Positions 17,408 to 25,553 of a stretch of DNA of 64,000 bases are shown piece by piece. This DNA is from Lacibacter cauensis (GTDB lineage Bacteria; Bacteroidota; Bacteroidia; Chitinophagales; Chitinophagaceae). The stretch is from contig NZ_VLLE01000005.1 in assembly GCF_007830055.1 (NCBI RefSeq), forward strand, positions 62,001 to 126,000, in the 5' to 3' direction. A program made the position numbers and the translations under genes. The stretch's first letter is position 1; every line of letters begins with the position of its first letter. The notes under the pieces are model-generated. The model made no database searches. It was not told the origin of the DNA and was given only the letters and a program-made list of their open reading frames with translations.

Positions 17408-17460
17408 ACTGCTGTGTTTTTAAAAGGTGAATAATGTTGAAATTTTCAAGAACCTTGCCA

Positions 17461-17660
17461 AAAAAAAGTACGAAGCAGGAAGTACGAGGTAAGAAGTAAG
17501 AAAATCAAACGCAAATACGAAGTAGAAAAGTAGGAGATATGAACTGAAAAAGACACAAGCGGTACAAGAAAGAAGAAAATCCAAAAACCAAACGAAAGGC
17601 ACAAGGAAAACAATCACATGTAACTTGTTACTGGTAACCTGCAACCAGTAACATCAAACC
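17461..17660. repeat. Intergenic stretch of degenerate repeats between ytxH-like and RNase H genes
   Basis: It contains a GAAGTACGAGGTA(A)GAAGTA motif that recurs at 55163-55193. Next come purine-rich repeats, then a hairpin GTTACTGGT...ACCAGTAAC, and an AAACCATAAACTATAAAC tail. There is no coding potential on either strand beyond chance frames. Its A/G-rich make-up differs from the flanking genes. Confidence 0.5.
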
Positions 17661-17679
17661 ATAAACTATAAACTTGAAC

Positions 17680-18315
17680 CTATTTCCTTCCAAAGTCAGC
17701 AGGATTTTCGCCCCATGCTTCGGTTTCCCATTTCAATACTTTGTTACGATAGCTGTTTTCCTGCAACCATTTTTCTGCACGATAAATAAGATCAAAGATG
17801 TGTTTTGTTTTAGCGGATTGTTCCAGATTTGTTTTACACTTTTTTGCTTTTACCCAGCCAATAGCATTGCGACTGTCGCTGTAAATGGGCATGGTAGGCA
17901 GATTGTGTTTTTTACAATAACCCAATGCATGTACAATGGCTAAAAATTCACCAATATTGTTGGTGCCGTTTGCCAATGGTCCCATATGAAAAATGCGAGT
18001 GTTGGTTTTGTAGAGAATGCCCTGGTATTCCATATCTTTTCCTACACTGTTCCAGGCTGCATCAACAATAATACTGTCGTGAATAGGTGTGCCTACTGCA
18101 GAAAGATCTTTCGGCGTACTGTCTTTCTCTTTTTTGTAAATGTGTTTGGCAAAGTTTTCTTTGTACGCCTGTTCTGCTTCCGTTTTTGAGGTAAACGATT
18201 TGTAGGCAGCACCGGTAAAACCCTCTACCTGTGCTTTACAATCGTTCCAGTTGGTATAAATGCCGGGTTCTTTTCCTTTCCAGACAACGTAGTATTTCTG
18301 CGTTACTTTGCTCAT
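17680..18315 (-). CDS. Ribonuclease H1 with N-terminal viroplasmin (hybrid-binding) domain
   Basis: A 211-residue protein. Residues 5-50 ('KYYVVWKGKEPGIYTNWNDCKAQVEGFTG', cited here in part) form the small hybrid-binding domain shared by eukaryotic RNase H1 and caulimovirus P6. The catalytic domain follows with its acidic residues in 'IIVDAAWNS', 'NNIGEFLAIVHAL', 'PIYSDSRNAIGW' and 'GENPADFGRK'. It cleaves RNA in RNA:DNA hybrids, removing primers and R-loops. Upstream on its strand is a near match to the -7 box (TAACATTG, 18323-18330), 7 nt before the ATG. Confidence 0.88.
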   Translation of the reverse strand: MSKVTQKYYVVWKGKEPGIYTNWNDCKAQVEGFTGAAYKSFTSKTEAEQAYKENFAKHIYKKEKDSTPKDLSAVGTPIHDSIIVDAAWNSVGKDMEYQGILYKTNTRIFHMGPLANGTNNIGEFLAIVHALGYCKKHNLPTMPIYSDSRNAIGWVKAKKCKTNLEQSAKTKHIFDLIYRAEKWLQENSYRNKVLKWETEAWGENPADFGRK

Positions 18316-18411
18316 GAGGCTGCAATGTTAGCAAAAGAAACGTTAAGCTTTTCTTTGGCACAATACTTTCACGGAATTCTGCATCTTTGCAAGGAAAATA
18401 ATGATCATCCC

Positions 18412-19410
18412 ATGAAGAGAGCCTTCTCGTTTATTATGTTGCTGTTTGCTGTGGTTACTGTAATGGCCCAAACAACACCGTTACAGGTACAGTTGGATAA
18501 CCAGGGTAAACCTTACCTCGTGCATAACATTGGTCCCAAGGAAAACTTTTACAGTATTGGCCGTATTTACAATATCAGTCCACGTGTGTTTGCACCATAC
18601 AACGGACTGGAGTTAACTTCTCCGTTAAGTATCGGACAGCAGATACGTATTCCGTTGAACGAAGTCAACTTTTGGCAAACCGGTACACGAAAAGAAAATG
18701 AAACGGTTGTTCCTGTTTACCATACGGCGAAAGCAGGTGAAAACGTAACTAAACTCAGTCAGTTGTTTGGTACCGATAATGCTTCTATTCAATCGTGGAA
18801 TAATCTTTCGGGCAATAACGTCAGCGCAGGCAGCAAAGTCATTGTTGGATTTTTGAAGATTGATAAAACCTTGTCGCCTTTGGCGTCACAAGGCATGAAT
18901 GTACGCAGTGAGCCAACAGTGGTAAAGCAACAGCCCAAGCCCGAGGTAAAACAGGAAGAACCGAAGAAACAGGAAGTGGTGGTGAAGAAAGAGGAACCAA
19001 AACCAGAGCCGAAAGTAGAAACACCCAAACCTGAACCAAAGAAAGAAGAGCCGAAAGTAGCAGCCGATCCGGTAAGCTATGCCGGTAATGGATTTTTTAA
19101 AGATGAATTTAACCGCCAAACCAATAATGGTCGTCGTACCGATAGTAACAGCGGTGCCGGTTCTGTATTCAAAAGCACCAGTGGCTGGAGCGATGGGAAA
19201 TATTATGTGCTGATGGATAATATTGAAAAAGGCACGATTGTGATGGTGAAAAATCCATCGAACGGAAAAGCGGTGTATGCAAAAGTGCTGGGCAGTGTGG
19301 AAGAAACAAGCCCCGGCAGTGGTTTGATGTTCCGTTTAAGCAATGCAGCAGCCGCACAACTGGGCATCAGTGCAGAAAAGTTTAATGCTGAGTTGGTGTG
19401 GGGGAAGTAA
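18412..19410 (+). CDS. Secreted LysM-domain protein with RlpA-like C-terminal domain
   Basis: A 332-residue protein with a signal peptide (MKRAFSFIMLLFAVVTVMAQ). Two LysM peptidoglycan-binding modules are seen: residues 30-80 ('HNIGPKENFYSIGRIYNIS...GQQIRIPL') and 103-155 ('YHTAKAGENVTKLSQLFG...GSKVIVGFL'). A Lys/Glu/Pro-rich flexible linker follows (about 170-225), then a double-psi beta-barrel-like domain resembling RlpA ('DEFNRQTNNGRRTDSNSG...MVKNPSNGKAVYAKVLG'). It probably acts at the cell wall. The start at 18412 is preferred over the upstream extension because it yields the signal peptide. A near-consensus CATCTTTG lies 22 nt upstream. Confidence 0.82.
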   Translation: MKRAFSFIMLLFAVVTVMAQTTPLQVQLDNQGKPYLVHNIGPKENFYSIGRIYNISPRVFAPYNGLELTSPLSIGQQIRIPLNEVNFWQTGTRKENETVVPVYHTAKAGENVTKLSQLFGTDNASIQSWNNLSGNNVSAGSKVIVGFLKIDKTLSPLASQGMNVRSEPTVVKQQPKPEVKQEEPKKQEVVVKKEEPKPEPKVETPKPEPKKEEPKVAADPVSYAGNGFFKDEFNRQTNNGRRTDSNSGAGSVFKSTSGWSDGKYYVLMDNIEKGTIVMVKNPSNGKAVYAKVLGSVEETSPGSGLMFRLSNAAAAQLGISAEKFNAELVWGK

Positions 19411-19442
19411 GCTAAGAGTAAAGAAGAAAAAGAGATAACAAA

Positions 19443-19482
19443 AGAGCGGCAACATGTAATAATGTTGCCGCTCTCTTTTTTA
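19443..19482. terminator. Bidirectional terminator between the LysM gene and fmt
   Basis: AGAGCGGCAACAT (19443-19455) pairs perfectly with ATGTTGCCGCTCT (19462-19474) around a 6-nt loop. A T run follows on the + strand, and an A-rich stretch precedes it, so it can serve both convergent genes. Confidence 0.85.
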
Positions 19483-19518
19483 TATTTCTTTTTTTACTCT
19501 TTTCCCTCTTTCAAACTC

Positions 19519-20529
19519 TTAGCTTCTGTATCCCCTTAAAAAATCTTCAATCAACATTCTTTTCTTTCCTTCCAGTTGTAATTCCAGCACATGAACAAAA
19601 CCATTGCTGCAGGCAAATTTGAAATAGGTTTTGCCATCGGTAACAGGTTCTCCAATGGTCTGGTTGCTTGGAGCGGCCTGCCCTGTAACGATCTCTTTCT
19701 TTGATCGATAAATCTTCATCAGCTTTCCGTTAAACGTTGTAAACGCACCGGGGAACGGAGAGAGCCCACGAATTAAATTATGTACTTCGTCGACTGTTTT
19801 TGTAAAATCGATCTTGCAGGTTTCGGTGAAAATTTTGGGAGCGTGTTTTAATGGTGAATGGTGAGTGGTGAGTGGTGAATGAGCTGTTGATACTTCAGCG
19901 TCTCCTATTGACAATTCACTATTCACCATTGACGACTGCGGTTTCTCCTCCAGCGTTCCGTTCACCAATCCTTCCACCGTTTTTACCAGCAGTTGTGCAC
20001 CAATCTCTTTCATGCGGTCGTGTACTTCGCCTGCGGTTTCATCTTCACCAACCGGAAACGATTCCTGCAACAGTATATCGCCGGTATCAATTTCATGTTT
20101 CAGTTTAAACGTGGTAACACCGGTTTCTTTTTCACCATTAATCACAGCCCAGTTAATCGGTGCAGCACCACGGTATTGCGGTAACAAACTGCCATGCACA
20201 TTCACCGTACCCAGCTTCGGCATATTCCATACCACTTCAGGCAACATGCGAAACGCCACCACGATCTGCAGATCGGCACGCAGTGCAATTAACTCATTCA
20301 GAAAATCAGGATTCTTCAGTTTCTCCGGTTGCAATACATGCAAACCATTTTGCACAGCGTATTTTTTTACCGCACTTTCGGTGAGCTTCATACCTCGTCC
20401 TGCAGGCTTATCCGGCGCAGTAATGACGCCTACCACATTATAACCTGCCTGCACCAATGCATCGAGCGATGCTACTGCAAACTCAGGTGTACCCATAAAC
20501 ACAATGCGGGGAAATTCTCTTGTAACCAT
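19519..20529 (-). CDS. fmt: Methionyl-tRNA formyltransferase with in-frame repeat insertion
   Basis: A 336-residue enzyme that formylates initiator Met-tRNA using 10-formyl-tetrahydrofolate. The catalytic triad is visible: Asn110 and His112 in 'TVNVHGSLLPQYRGAAP', Asp148 in 'EIDTGDILL'. The C-terminal OB-like tRNA-binding domain begins at 'HAPKIFTETCKID'. Residues about 200-229 ('SMVNSELSIGDAEVST...HHSPLKHAP') are encoded by a copy of the palindromic repeat also found in the RsmF-like gene. They lie in the linker between the catalytic and C-terminal domains, where an insertion is likely tolerated. A perfect -7 box ends 4 nt before the start codon. Confidence 0.95.
   Translation of the reverse strand: MVTREFPRIVFMGTPEFAVASLDALVQAGYNVVGVITAPDKPAGRGMKLTESAVKKYAVQNGLHVLQPEKLKNPDFLNELIALRADLQIVVAFRMLPEVVWNMPKLGTVNVHGSLLPQYRGAAPINWAVINGEKETGVTTFKLKHEIDTGDILLQESFPVGEDETAGEVHDRMKEIGAQLLVKTVEGLVNGTLEEKPQSSMVNSELSIGDAEVSTAHSPLTTHHSPLKHAPKIFTETCKIDFTKTVDEVHNLIRGLSPFPGAFTTFNGKLMKIYRSKKEIVTGQAAPSNQTIGEPVTDGKTYFKFACSNGFVHVLELQLEGKKRMLIEDFLRGYRS
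19837..19933 (-). repeat. Palindromic repeat inserted in frame in fmt
   Basis: Read on the fmt strand it begins GTCAATGGTGAATAGTGAAT and ends with a row of CACCA(C/T)TCACC units and CACGCTCCC. Order, orientation relative to the gene and end sequences match the copy at 13847-13945 in the RsmF-like gene. Confidence 0.85.
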
Positions 20530-20533
20530 GCGG

Positions 20534-20541
20534 CAAATGTA
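20534..20541 (-). promoter_or_regulatory. -7 box directly upstream of fmt
   Basis: On the minus strand TACATTTG followed by C is a perfect TAnnTTTG, and only 4 nt separate it from the fmt ATG (20529). Transcription starting at the usual distance would begin at or within the start codon. Confidence 0.55.
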
Positions 20542-20554
20542 AAGAGAAAGCAGA

Positions 20555-20679
20555 TTTGTGCCACGAAGGCGCTAAGACAGAAAGATGCACGAAGAAAAAA
20601 TAAAGCATCACAAAGCAATACGCTTAGCAGAAAGGTGATACTTTGTGAAGCTTTGCCTATTAGTGTCTTTATGGCAAAG
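20555..20679. repeat. Palindromic intergenic repeat between fmt and parA
   Basis: Nested inverted repeats: outer arms TTTGTGCCACGAAGGCGCTAA and TTAGTGTCTTTATGGCAAA, inner arms AAAGCATCACAAAG and CTTTGTGAAGCTTT, each with one or a few mismatches. It fills the gap after the parA stop codon and upstream of the fmt -7 box. Confidence 0.65.
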
Positions 20680-20680
20680 A

Positions 20681-21508
20681 TTAAGATGGTAACTCTTCCT
20701 CTTCATCCACCTCAATAATCTTGTCTTCCTGTTTAATTTTTGTGAGGTTGTTGCGTTGCAGAATTTCTTTGGCGAGGTTGAGATAGTTTACGGCGCCTTT
20801 ACTTTCGCTGTCGTATAAAATAACCGGCTTACCAAAGCTCGGCGCTTCACTTAAACGAGTGTTACGGTGAATGATGCTGTCGAAGACGATGCCTTCAAAA
20901 TGTCTTCTTACTTCACTCACCACCTGGTTACACAAACGCAAGCGGCCATCGTACATCGTCATCAAAATACCTTCAATCACCAATTGCGGATTTAAACGGC
21001 TCTGTACAATTTTAATGGTGTTGAGTAATTTACCCAAACCTTCCAATGCAAAGAATTCGGTTTGTACAGGAACAACTACAGCATCGGCAGCGGTTAATGC
21101 GTTCACCGTAATTAAACCAAGCGATGGAGAGCAATCAATAATGATGAAGTCGTATTCGTTTTTGAGCGGCTCCAGTAACTGCTTCAGCACCGATTCACGG
21201 TTGGGCTGATTGATCATTTCAATTTCAGCACCTACTAAATCGATATGTGAAGGAATCAAATCGAGGTTCGGAATTTCACTCTTCAACACCACATCTTTGG
21301 CATTGGCACCGTTTACAAAACAATCGTATAAACTCTGCTGAATATTGTGCAGGTCGAAACCTACACCTGTTGTACTGTTTGCCTGCGGATCGGCATCGAT
21401 CAGCAATGTTTTGTATTCGAGCACGGCAAAACTTGCAGCCAGGTTAATGGCTGTTGTGGTTTTACCAACACCACCTTTTTGATTCGCTATTCCTATAATT
21501 CGACCCAT
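20681..21508 (-). CDS. ParA/Soj family ATPase
   Basis: A 275-residue ParA-type ATPase. The deviant Walker A motif is '[20 protein letters not shown]' with the signature lysine. '[14 protein letters not shown]' is the A' motif and '[19 protein letters not shown]' the Walker B region. Such proteins drive chromosome or cargo segregation with a ParB partner. The downstream gene on this strand is fmt and no ParB lies within the window, so it is either separated from its partner or an orphan ParA. It is preceded by the UPF0173 hydrolase gene 25 bp upstream and may be co-transcribed with it. Confidence 0.9.
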   Translation of the reverse strand: MGRIIGIANQKGGVGKTTTAINLAASFAVLEYKTLLIDADPQANSTTGVGFDLHNIQQSLYDCFVNGANAKDVVLKSEIPNLDLIPSHIDLVGAEIEMINQPNRESVLKQLLEPLKNEYDFIIIDCSPSLGLITVNALTAADAVVVPVQTEFFALEGLGKLLNTIKIVQSRLNPQLVIEGILMTMYDGRLRLCNQVVSEVRRHFEGIVFDSIIHRNTRLSEAPSFGKPVILYDSESKGAVNYLNLAKEILQRNNLTKIKQEDKIIEVDEEEELPS

Positions 21509-21533
21509 AATATTCAGCTATGATAGTTTATGT

Positions 21534-22211
21534 TCAAAGGGTAATTGTTTCGCCAATGGCAGGTAGTTGCAGATCGAGTCCGTTGCGTTCGAAATGAGCT
21601 TTTACCTGCGCTTCGTCAATTACAATGTACGGAAAGGTATTGTAATGCACGCCGATTACTGTATGGCAGTTCATCATGTGTGCTGCTCTCGCTGCATCTT
21701 CGTAACCCATGGTAAAGTTGTCGCCAATGGGTAAAATGGAAAACGACAGCGGAGCACCTTGCGGTACCAGTTGCATCTCCAGCGTAAGCGCTGTATCGCC
21801 ACTGTAATAAAAATTCTTATCGGCACAAATCACAAAACCCATCGGGTTGCCGCCGTAAGTACCGTCAGGCAACGAAGAGGAGTGTTGTGCTGTAACACAT
21901 TTTACTGTTCCAAACTCAAAGGCTTTTTTACCACCCGTATTCATGGGATGAATATTTTCCACGCCCTGTTTTTGCAGCCATACATAAATTTCCCAGTTGC
22001 AGATCACCAAGGCACCGGAACGTTTGGCAATGGAAACCAGGTCGGCCACATGATCTTCATGCCCATGACTTACCAGGATATAATCGGCTTCAACCGTATC
22101 GGCACTGATATCTTTCGCCAGTTCATTCGGCGAAATAAACGGATCGAAAAGTAATTTCTTTCCTTTTACGTCTATGCTGAAACAGGAATGGCCGTAGTAA
22201 GTAAATTTCAT
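21534..22211 (-). CDS. Metal-dependent hydrolase of the UPF0173 (beta-lactamase-like) family
   Basis: A 225-residue metallo-beta-lactamase-fold protein. It begins 'MKFTYYGHSCFSIDVKGKKLLFDPF' and contains the metal-binding 'VSHGHEDHVAD', a His in 'TAQHSSSLPDGTYGG', Asp in 'FYYSGDTAL' and a C-terminal His in 'GVHYNTFPY'. All ligands for a two-metal site are present. The family's physiological substrate is not known. The length fits the family (about 225-230). It is probably transcribed with parA, 25 bp downstream. Confidence 0.88.
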   Translation of the reverse strand: MKFTYYGHSCFSIDVKGKKLLFDPFISPNELAKDISADTVEADYILVSHGHEDHVADLVSIAKRSGALVICNWEIYVWLQKQGVENIHPMNTGGKKAFEFGTVKCVTAQHSSSLPDGTYGGNPMGFVICADKNFYYSGDTALTLEMQLVPQGAPLSFSILPIGDNFTMGYEDAARAAHMMNCHTVIGVHYNTFPYIVIDEAQVKAHFERNGLDLQLPAIGETITL

Positions 22212-22396
22212 CTTCGATTGGAACTTTGATCAAACTGATAAACAGAAGCTTGTGAGCTGTAACTCTGCCAATGCCATCCTGACAAAAATAAGGTTTCGGC
22301 CTAATATTCGGGAACAATACTTATCCCCGTGTGTTATACCCAAACAGGAAATTTTAACAACGGAATAGTGCAGTTATTCCTCAATTTTGACAACTT

Positions 22397-23659
22397 ATGC
22401 GACGTTTAGCCGGTTCATGGATTTTTTTGATCGTTCTTCTGGTAATTGATATTTATGTATTCCAGGCATTAAAGGCCGTGGCCGATACCTGGGCTCCCCG
22501 AACCAGGTTGATTGTGTTTGCAGTTTACTGGGGTGTTAGTGTGCTTTCGTTTGCGTTGATGCTGAGCATTACGTTTACCAACTACGAAAGCTGGCACCGG
22601 CTGTTACGCACCTATGCCTTTGCAATTGTAATTGGTTTGTTCCTGGCAAAACTGCTGGCCAGTATGTTCTTTTTGGTGGATGATGTGCGCCGTGTGTTTC
22701 AATGGGCAGGCAGTTTTATTTTCCCGAGCTGGAATCCCAAAAACACAGCCGAAGCAACAGGTACAGGCATTAGCCGTTCCATGTTTTTAAGCTGGGCCGG
22801 TTTGGCTGTAGGTGGTGGTTTGTTTACTTCGCTGCTGTATGGGTTTGGCAATAAGTACAAATACAATCTGCAACGAATAGCACTCAGCTTTGCGCATTTA
22901 CCCGAAGCGTTCAAAGGGTTTAAAATTATTCATGTAAGCGATATCCACAGTGGCAGCTTTACCGATAAAGAAGCGGTGATGAAGGGTATTGAAAAGATCA
23001 ATGCACAAAATGCAGATGTGGTGTTGTTTACCGGCGATCTGGTAAACTATCATGCCGATGAAATGAAAGAGTACATGGATGTGTTTTCGCAGCTGAAAGC
23101 AAAACATGGCGTGTATGCAACACTGGGTAATCACGATTACGGATTTCCTACCGGTGCAACCAAAGAAGAAGTACGGGCAAAACAACTGGCCAATGCAGCA
23201 GGTGTGGTTGAAGTGCATCGCAAGCTCGGTTGGAAAACGCTGAGCAACGAACACGTGGAAATAGAACGCAACGGTGAAAAGATTGCTATCCTGGGTGTAG
23301 ATAATACCAGTGGTAAAATGAATTTTCCTTCATTTGGCCGCCTGCCCGATGCACATGCAGCAGCAGCACATATTCCCTTTAAAATTTTAATGAGTCATGA
23401 TCCTTCGCATTGGAATCATGAAATCACTTCGCAGTTTAAGGATATTGCTTTAACGCTGTCGGGCCATACACACGGTATGCAGTTTGGCGTAGAACTTCCG
23501 GGTTTCCGCTGGAGTCCTGTAAAGTATGTGTACAAGCAATGGGCCGGTTTGTACGAAGAAGCACAGCAGAAATTGTATGTGAATCGTGGCTTTGGTTTCA
23601 TTGGTTACCCTGGCAGGGTAGGCATATTACCAGAGATTACATTGATTGAGCTCACATAA
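22397..23659 (+). CDS. Membrane-anchored metallophosphoesterase (YkuE/YaeI-like)
   Basis: A 420-residue protein. The first 150 residues contain about four hydrophobic segments. The calcineurin-like phosphoesterase domain follows with its five motifs in order: 'HVSDIHSGSF', 'VLFTGDLVNY', 'ATLGNHDYG', 'ILMSHDPSHW' and 'LSGHTHGMQFG'. Related proteins hydrolyse phosphodiesters such as UDP-diacylglucosamine, or lipid pyrophosphates, at the membrane; the substrate here is unknown. The gene points away from the UPF0173 gene and nearly touches the barrel-protein gene downstream. Confidence 0.88.
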   Translation: MRRLAGSWIFLIVLLVIDIYVFQALKAVADTWAPRTRLIVFAVYWGVSVLSFALMLSITFTNYESWHRLLRTYAFAIVIGLFLAKLLASMFFLVDDVRRVFQWAGSFIFPSWNPKNTAEATGTGISRSMFLSWAGLAVGGGLFTSLLYGFGNKYKYNLQRIALSFAHLPEAFKGFKIIHVSDIHSGSFTDKEAVMKGIEKINAQNADVVLFTGDLVNYHADEMKEYMDVFSQLKAKHGVYATLGNHDYGFPTGATKEEVRAKQLANAAGVVEVHRKLGWKTLSNEHVEIERNGEKIAILGVDNTSGKMNFPSFGRLPDAHAAAAHIPFKILMSHDPSHWNHEITSQFKDIALTLSGHTHGMQFGVELPGFRWSPVKYVYKQWAGLYEEAQQKLYVNRGFGFIGYPGRVGILPEITLIELT

Positions 23660-23723
23660 TTTTTTTCGGCGCATTAAACTATCTTGTGGTGGCAATGTCT
23701 TATCCGATAACCTTCTGCCACGT

Positions 23724-24746
23724 ATGTTGAAACCGCTTATTCTGTTTGCTCTTGTTATTTGTGTACACTTGTGCGCTTCTGCACAGGAAACAACGAAAGA
23801 TTCTATTCCCGTTGCCGATACCATTCCTGTTAATACCGATTCTATTGAAAAAGAAATTAACCAGTTCCTCGCCTATTACGATTCGTTGAAAGCTCCCCGC
23901 AGCTACTGGCTTATTTCAATTGGTGGTGGTAACACACAGTTTAGTGTAAAGAACCTGGCGTTAAATGCGCAGCAGTCAACGGCCAACTTAAGTCTTACAC
24001 CAACCATTGGTTATTATGCCAAGTCGGGTTTTGGTATTACGTACAATAACTTTCTGTTAACCGAGCAAGGCAAAACACAATTACTCCAACATGCACTTAC
24101 ACTGTCGTACGATCAGTTGCAGTTAGAAAAAATCAGCTACGGATTTTCGTACACACGCTTTTTTGGAAAGAAGGAATTTGTTAACCAGGTATCGCCTTAT
24201 GATAACGATTTTCTGGCGTATATACAGTTTGGTAAAAAGAAGTTTACACCTGGTGTTATGCTTGGTTTTTCGAGTGGACGTTACCGTGAAACCATTGCTT
24301 ATCTCGATTCGGCACAAACACGCATACCGTTAACCAATCAGCTTGTAACCTATTATTATTTTGTAAACGATACTTCTGATATTCGTCTGCGGGATGTTTC
24401 ACTTATTCCTTACCTGCGTTACCAATGGCAGTTCGATGGTTTTGGTAAGAAGGATTATTTTACCCTGCAGCCTTCATTCCTCGCATTGGGTTCGGCCAGC
24501 AGTGTAAAGATTGATTCGAAAGGCGCATACAAACAAACAGGCCGTTTAAGCCGCAGCCGTTCTTACGAAGAAACTTATTCGCAAAAAACAAACTTCCAGT
24601 TTCAATCGCTGGGCTTTCAGTTGGATGCCAGCTGGTACATTGGAAAATTCTTCTTTAATCCGCAAGTGTACATCGATTACTATTTGCTCAGCAGTAAGTA
24701 TAAATGGTCTTCTTTATTCAGCGTGCAAACAGGGTTTATGTTTTAA
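23724..24746 (+). CDS. Outer-membrane beta-barrel protein of unknown function
   Basis: A 340-residue protein with a signal peptide (MLKPLILFALVICVHLCASA). An Asp/Thr/Pro-rich segment is followed by alternating hydrophobic strands ('YWLISIGGGNTQFSV', 'PTIGYYAKSGFGITYNNF', 'ISYGFSYTRFFGKK', 'VYIDYYLLSSKYKW'), ending in aromatic 'VQTGFMF', the usual signature of an outer-membrane barrel. The upstream in-frame extension to 23646 would overlap the phosphoesterase gene. It is not a TonB-dependent receptor, and no specific family is recognised. Confidence 0.75.
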   Translation: MLKPLILFALVICVHLCASAQETTKDSIPVADTIPVNTDSIEKEINQFLAYYDSLKAPRSYWLISIGGGNTQFSVKNLALNAQQSTANLSLTPTIGYYAKSGFGITYNNFLLTEQGKTQLLQHALTLSYDQLQLEKISYGFSYTRFFGKKEFVNQVSPYDNDFLAYIQFGKKKFTPGVMLGFSSGRYRETIAYLDSAQTRIPLTNQLVTYYYFVNDTSDIRLRDVSLIPYLRYQWQFDGFGKKDYFTLQPSFLALGSASSVKIDSKGAYKQTGRLSRSRSYEETYSQKTNFQFQSLGFQLDASWYIGKFFFNPQVYIDYYLLSSKYKWSSLFSVQTGFMF

Positions 24747-24843
24747 ATCGTTGCAATACATTTCTTCTTAACATATTTTTACAGCGTAAAAAAAATGATT
24801 GGCACTTAATTAGCCGTTAAACATCTAACTAAAATCAAATCGA

Positions 24844-25425
24844 ATGAAAAAGTTTCTTGTTATCCTCCTTGTTGCTGTTACAGCCTCATCAACTTCATTT
24901 GCACAGTTTCGTATCGGACCTAAATTAGGAGCCAACATCGGCAAGATCGATGGCAAAGGTTTCGACGAACAATACAAACTCGGTTACCATTTAGGTGTGT
25001 TTGCCGAAATTCCGTTAGGAAAGAAATTCGGTTTGCAACCGGAGATATTATGGAACCAGATTAATTCTGATACAGCTACTGGGTTTAGAGCAATCTATGA
25101 TAACTTAGATGAGAATGTAAAAGACCCACAATTGAATTATCTGAGTATCCCGCTTTTGCTTTCTTACAAGCCATCAAAATTTTTATCGCTTCAGGCTGGT
25201 CCACAATACGGTATACTCCTCAATAAGAATAAAACATTCATCGATAACGGAAAAGAAGCATTCAAAAACGGAGACTTCTCTTTGCTCTTAGGTGCACAAC
25301 TCAATATTTTAAGTGTGCGGGTGTATGGTCGTTATGCAATTGGCTTAAACAATATCAATGATTTGCCAAATCAAGACCAATGGAAAACAACCGGCTTCCA
25401 GTTGGGTGTTGGTATAGGACTATAA
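24844..25425 (+). CDS. PorT-like outer-membrane beta-barrel protein
   Basis: A 193-residue protein with a signal peptide (to 'STSFAQ'). It starts the mature part with 'FRIGPKLGANIGKIDG' and has repeated amphipathic strands ('KLGYHLGVFAEIPLGKKFGLQPEILW', cited in part; 'LNYLSIPLLLSYKP'; 'FLSLQAGPQYGILLN'). This matches the 'outer membrane protein beta-barrel/PorT' family, abundant in Bacteroidota. The name does not imply a role in type IX secretion. It ends with a terminator at 25448-25473. Confidence 0.85.
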   Translation: MKKFLVILLVAVTASSTSFAQFRIGPKLGANIGKIDGKGFDEQYKLGYHLGVFAEIPLGKKFGLQPEILWNQINSDTATGFRAIYDNLDENVKDPQLNYLSIPLLLSYKPSKFLSLQAGPQYGILLNKNKTFIDNGKEAFKNGDFSLLLGAQLNILSVRVYGRYAIGLNNINDLPNQDQWKTTGFQLGVGIGL

Positions 25426-25447
25426 AAATTTACTTCATAATACACAG

Positions 25448-25473
25448 AGCCTTCCGGTACGGAGGGCTTTTTT
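25448..25473 (+). terminator. Intrinsic terminator after the PorT-like gene
   Basis: AGCCTTCCG (25448-25456), loop GTA, CGGAGGGCT (25460-25468), then a T run. One G-U pair, otherwise perfect. Confidence 0.85.
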
Positions 25474-25553
25474 ATGCCTTTTATCAACTTTAGAATCGCT
25501 TTGAGAGAGGAGTTGCAGTTCCCTCACTATATTTAGGCTCTAAACATGCATCT

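Noticed and set aside
23646-23723. Upstream in-frame start for the beta-barrel protein at 23724
   Set aside because: It would overlap the phosphoesterase gene and bury the signal peptide behind 26 residues.
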